Part shown: positions 62,540-64,000 of the stretch, one piece after another | Position numbering within the stretch: the stretch's first letter is position 1 | Layout of the letters: each line of letters begins with the position of its first letter | Assembly (NCBI GenBank): GCA_036937835.1 | Contig: CM072863.1 | Coordinates: 9,784,001 to 9,848,000, forward strand | DNA length: 64,000 nucleotides | Source of the DNA: Pampus argenteus | Taxonomy: Eukaryota > Chordata > Actinopteri > Scombriformes > Stromateidae | Reading direction: 5' to 3' | Notes under the pieces: generated by a model | What the model was told of the DNA's origin: nothing | Databases searched by the model: none | The model's input: only the letters and a program-made list of their open reading frames with translations | Made by a program: the position numbers and the translations under genes

Positions 62540-64000
62540 CATTTAAGCTAAGAGAGTTAATAAGAAGCACAGATTCCACTTTTTGCTTTTTAACAACACT
62601 GGACATTGCTGTAGTGAGTTACATGAAGAACTACATCTTCATGTAATGGGGATAAATTATAAATCATAACCAGCCTCAGAAGATATTAAACACTTTGAAA
62701 ATAATGTCCTTGGGCGTTCACATCACCATGCAGTAAGACACACAGCATGTACCATAGACACACACACATACACACCAGACAAAAGCAACTCTGAGCCAAA
62801 TTCACTAACCTAATCCCCAACTCGGCTCTGCAGTATCTGTGCTCCACACTGCAGAGCCAAATTCACATGAAAAGCAGACACACAGACAAACACAACCTTT
62901 ATTCAGACCTTAATTCACTCTCTCTGTCTCTTATACTGAGTCTCATAATACAAGTTCCAGTCACTGAACTAATCTCCCACTTCTTTGTTCTGTTTTAATC
63001 CCCTAATGATTAATACAATTTTGGATTCATGAGGGCATGCTCCTGATTTCAATGCAGTTTCTTCTCTGTCCTTATCTCACCTGTTCCCTCATTAGCTCAG
63101 ACTGCTGCAGCACATGTACTGAAAGATAAGATAACAGGACCTGAGACCAATCAATGGCTGAGCAGAGGCGATCTGATCATCTGATGCATCCTACAGCAAG
63201 ATGTCAGTTGTCAGTCTCTGTGTCGTCCCTCACTCTTAATCCTCCCTTCTAATTACCTACTGGTTGATCGGATTCTCCATTGGATATTCTGTCAAACTAA
63301 AAATCAATGCAGGACAGGACAGTGAAAATGTTCATCAAATGAGCAGGTCTTTCACTAGGCTACTGTATATTCTCTTACTATGAGTCTGCTCATTAAGGCT
63401 TTCCAACTGTAATAAATCATAAATCCCACTGCTTTGAAGGAATACACCCAACTTATATTGACAATAAAATAAACATTAGGCAAGGCAAGAAAAAGAATCA
63501 TCCCAGATTTCCTCACTGCTCTTTCTCTCACATTGATTTTCTCTTCGGTGCTTGATGTCGTAATCGTGTCAGCACGTTCTATGAGTCTGATGCTTCAGGG
63601 AAGCCTGAGCATGAGCCACAAACCAGAAACACGCCCTTAAGAGTGTAGCTGTCCATCACTGCTGTATCCAGGACCCAGCTCTGCGGGGCTGGGCTGAGAG
63701 GTGTCTCCATGGCAACACGGGTGTGCACCAGTACCCAGGGAGCAGCTTATTGGAGAGGAGATAGAGTCTGATGGATGTGGATAGGTGGCAGCATTGAGTG
63801 AAGTAAGCATGTAGCGAATTGTCTATGAAGCCGATAAGGTAACAGTGCATCACCATCTGATCAAAGCTGTAAAACCTATTTTATCATTTTCCTCTGAACA
63901 TTAATTGCATCAGATTAAAATAATATTGTTTATGGTATTTAAAAATGCACCTCCAACAACGTTTAGTTTTAACTGATGTGTGTCTCTGTAACAACAGCTA

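Larger units (their letters stand above)
57754..64000. other. srgap3 intron 1 (right part not in window)
   Basis: At least 6.2 kb upstream of exon 2 without any exon encoding the expected N-terminus (in mammals a short MSSQTKFKKDKE-type segment). It holds an (AAC)n array, a Tc1-type fragment and poly-A/T runs. Long first introns are usual for this gene. Enhancers or conserved non-coding blocks may be here but cannot be seen from one sequence. Confidence 0.7.

Noticed and set aside
57754..64000. Search for srgap3 exon 1 (start codon)
   Set aside because: No minus-strand ATG followed by a lysine-rich N-terminus and a donor in the phase needed by exon 2 was seen. It is taken to be outside the window.

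Overview
The window is vertebrate nuclear DNA, almost certainly from a teleost fish. Genes are split into many short exons with GT/AG introns. The introns and intergenic DNA are AT-rich and full of (CA)n, (TC)n and (TATC)n microsatellites. Dispersed repeats of types known from spiny-rayed fish genomes are present: a tRNA-derived SINE, short palindromic Tc1/mariner-type elements, hAT-like ends, and LINE-like 3' tails beginning 'actttattg'. There is no operon structure, no prokaryotic gene, no rRNA or functional tRNA gene, and no CRISPR.

Two protein-coding genes are recognised, both on the minus strand and head to tail. Positions 332-13983 hold ten coding exons of rad18, the E3 ubiquitin ligase of DNA-damage tolerance. 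The start codon is at 13983. The RING finger, UBZ4 zinc finger, SAP domain and RAD6-binding helix are all readable. The final C-terminal exon(s) lie beyond the left edge. Positions 24400-57753 hold 21 consecutive coding exons of srgap3, the SLIT-ROBO Rho GTPase-activating protein 3. They run from the second coding exon (start of the F-BAR domain) through F-BAR, RhoGAP and SH3 domains to the stop codon. Only the exon with the initiator methionine is missing; it should lie to the right, so 57754-64000 is part of the first large intron. Splice phases match at every junction: the visible srgap3 reading frame is 1082 full codons plus stop with no frameshift.

Layout, left to right: rad18 3' part and a 4.1 kb intron (1-4585); rad18 SAP/UBZ/linker exons (4586-8092); a 4.1 kb repeat-bearing intron; rad18 RING exons and promoter (12215-14130); an intergenic interval with SINE, microsatellites and a telomere-like triplet (about 14130-21045); a probable 3.3 kb srgap3 3' UTR (about 21046-24399); srgap3 tail, SH3 and RhoGAP exons packed closely (24400-33361); F-BAR exons separated by progressively larger introns (35347-57753); then intron 1.

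The two genes do not share a pathway. RAD18 monoubiquitinates PCNA at stalled forks; SRGAP3 shapes membranes and switches off Rac in neurons. Their neighbourhood and orientation match what I recall of the human RAD18-SRGAP3 pair on 3p25, so this is old conserved synteny. I found no clearly novel system. The most interesting leads are the sequence motifs in the rad18 linker exon, the microexon and weak-donor region of srgap3, a perfect GCAA-loop hairpin in a rad18 intron, and several palindromic mobile elements.
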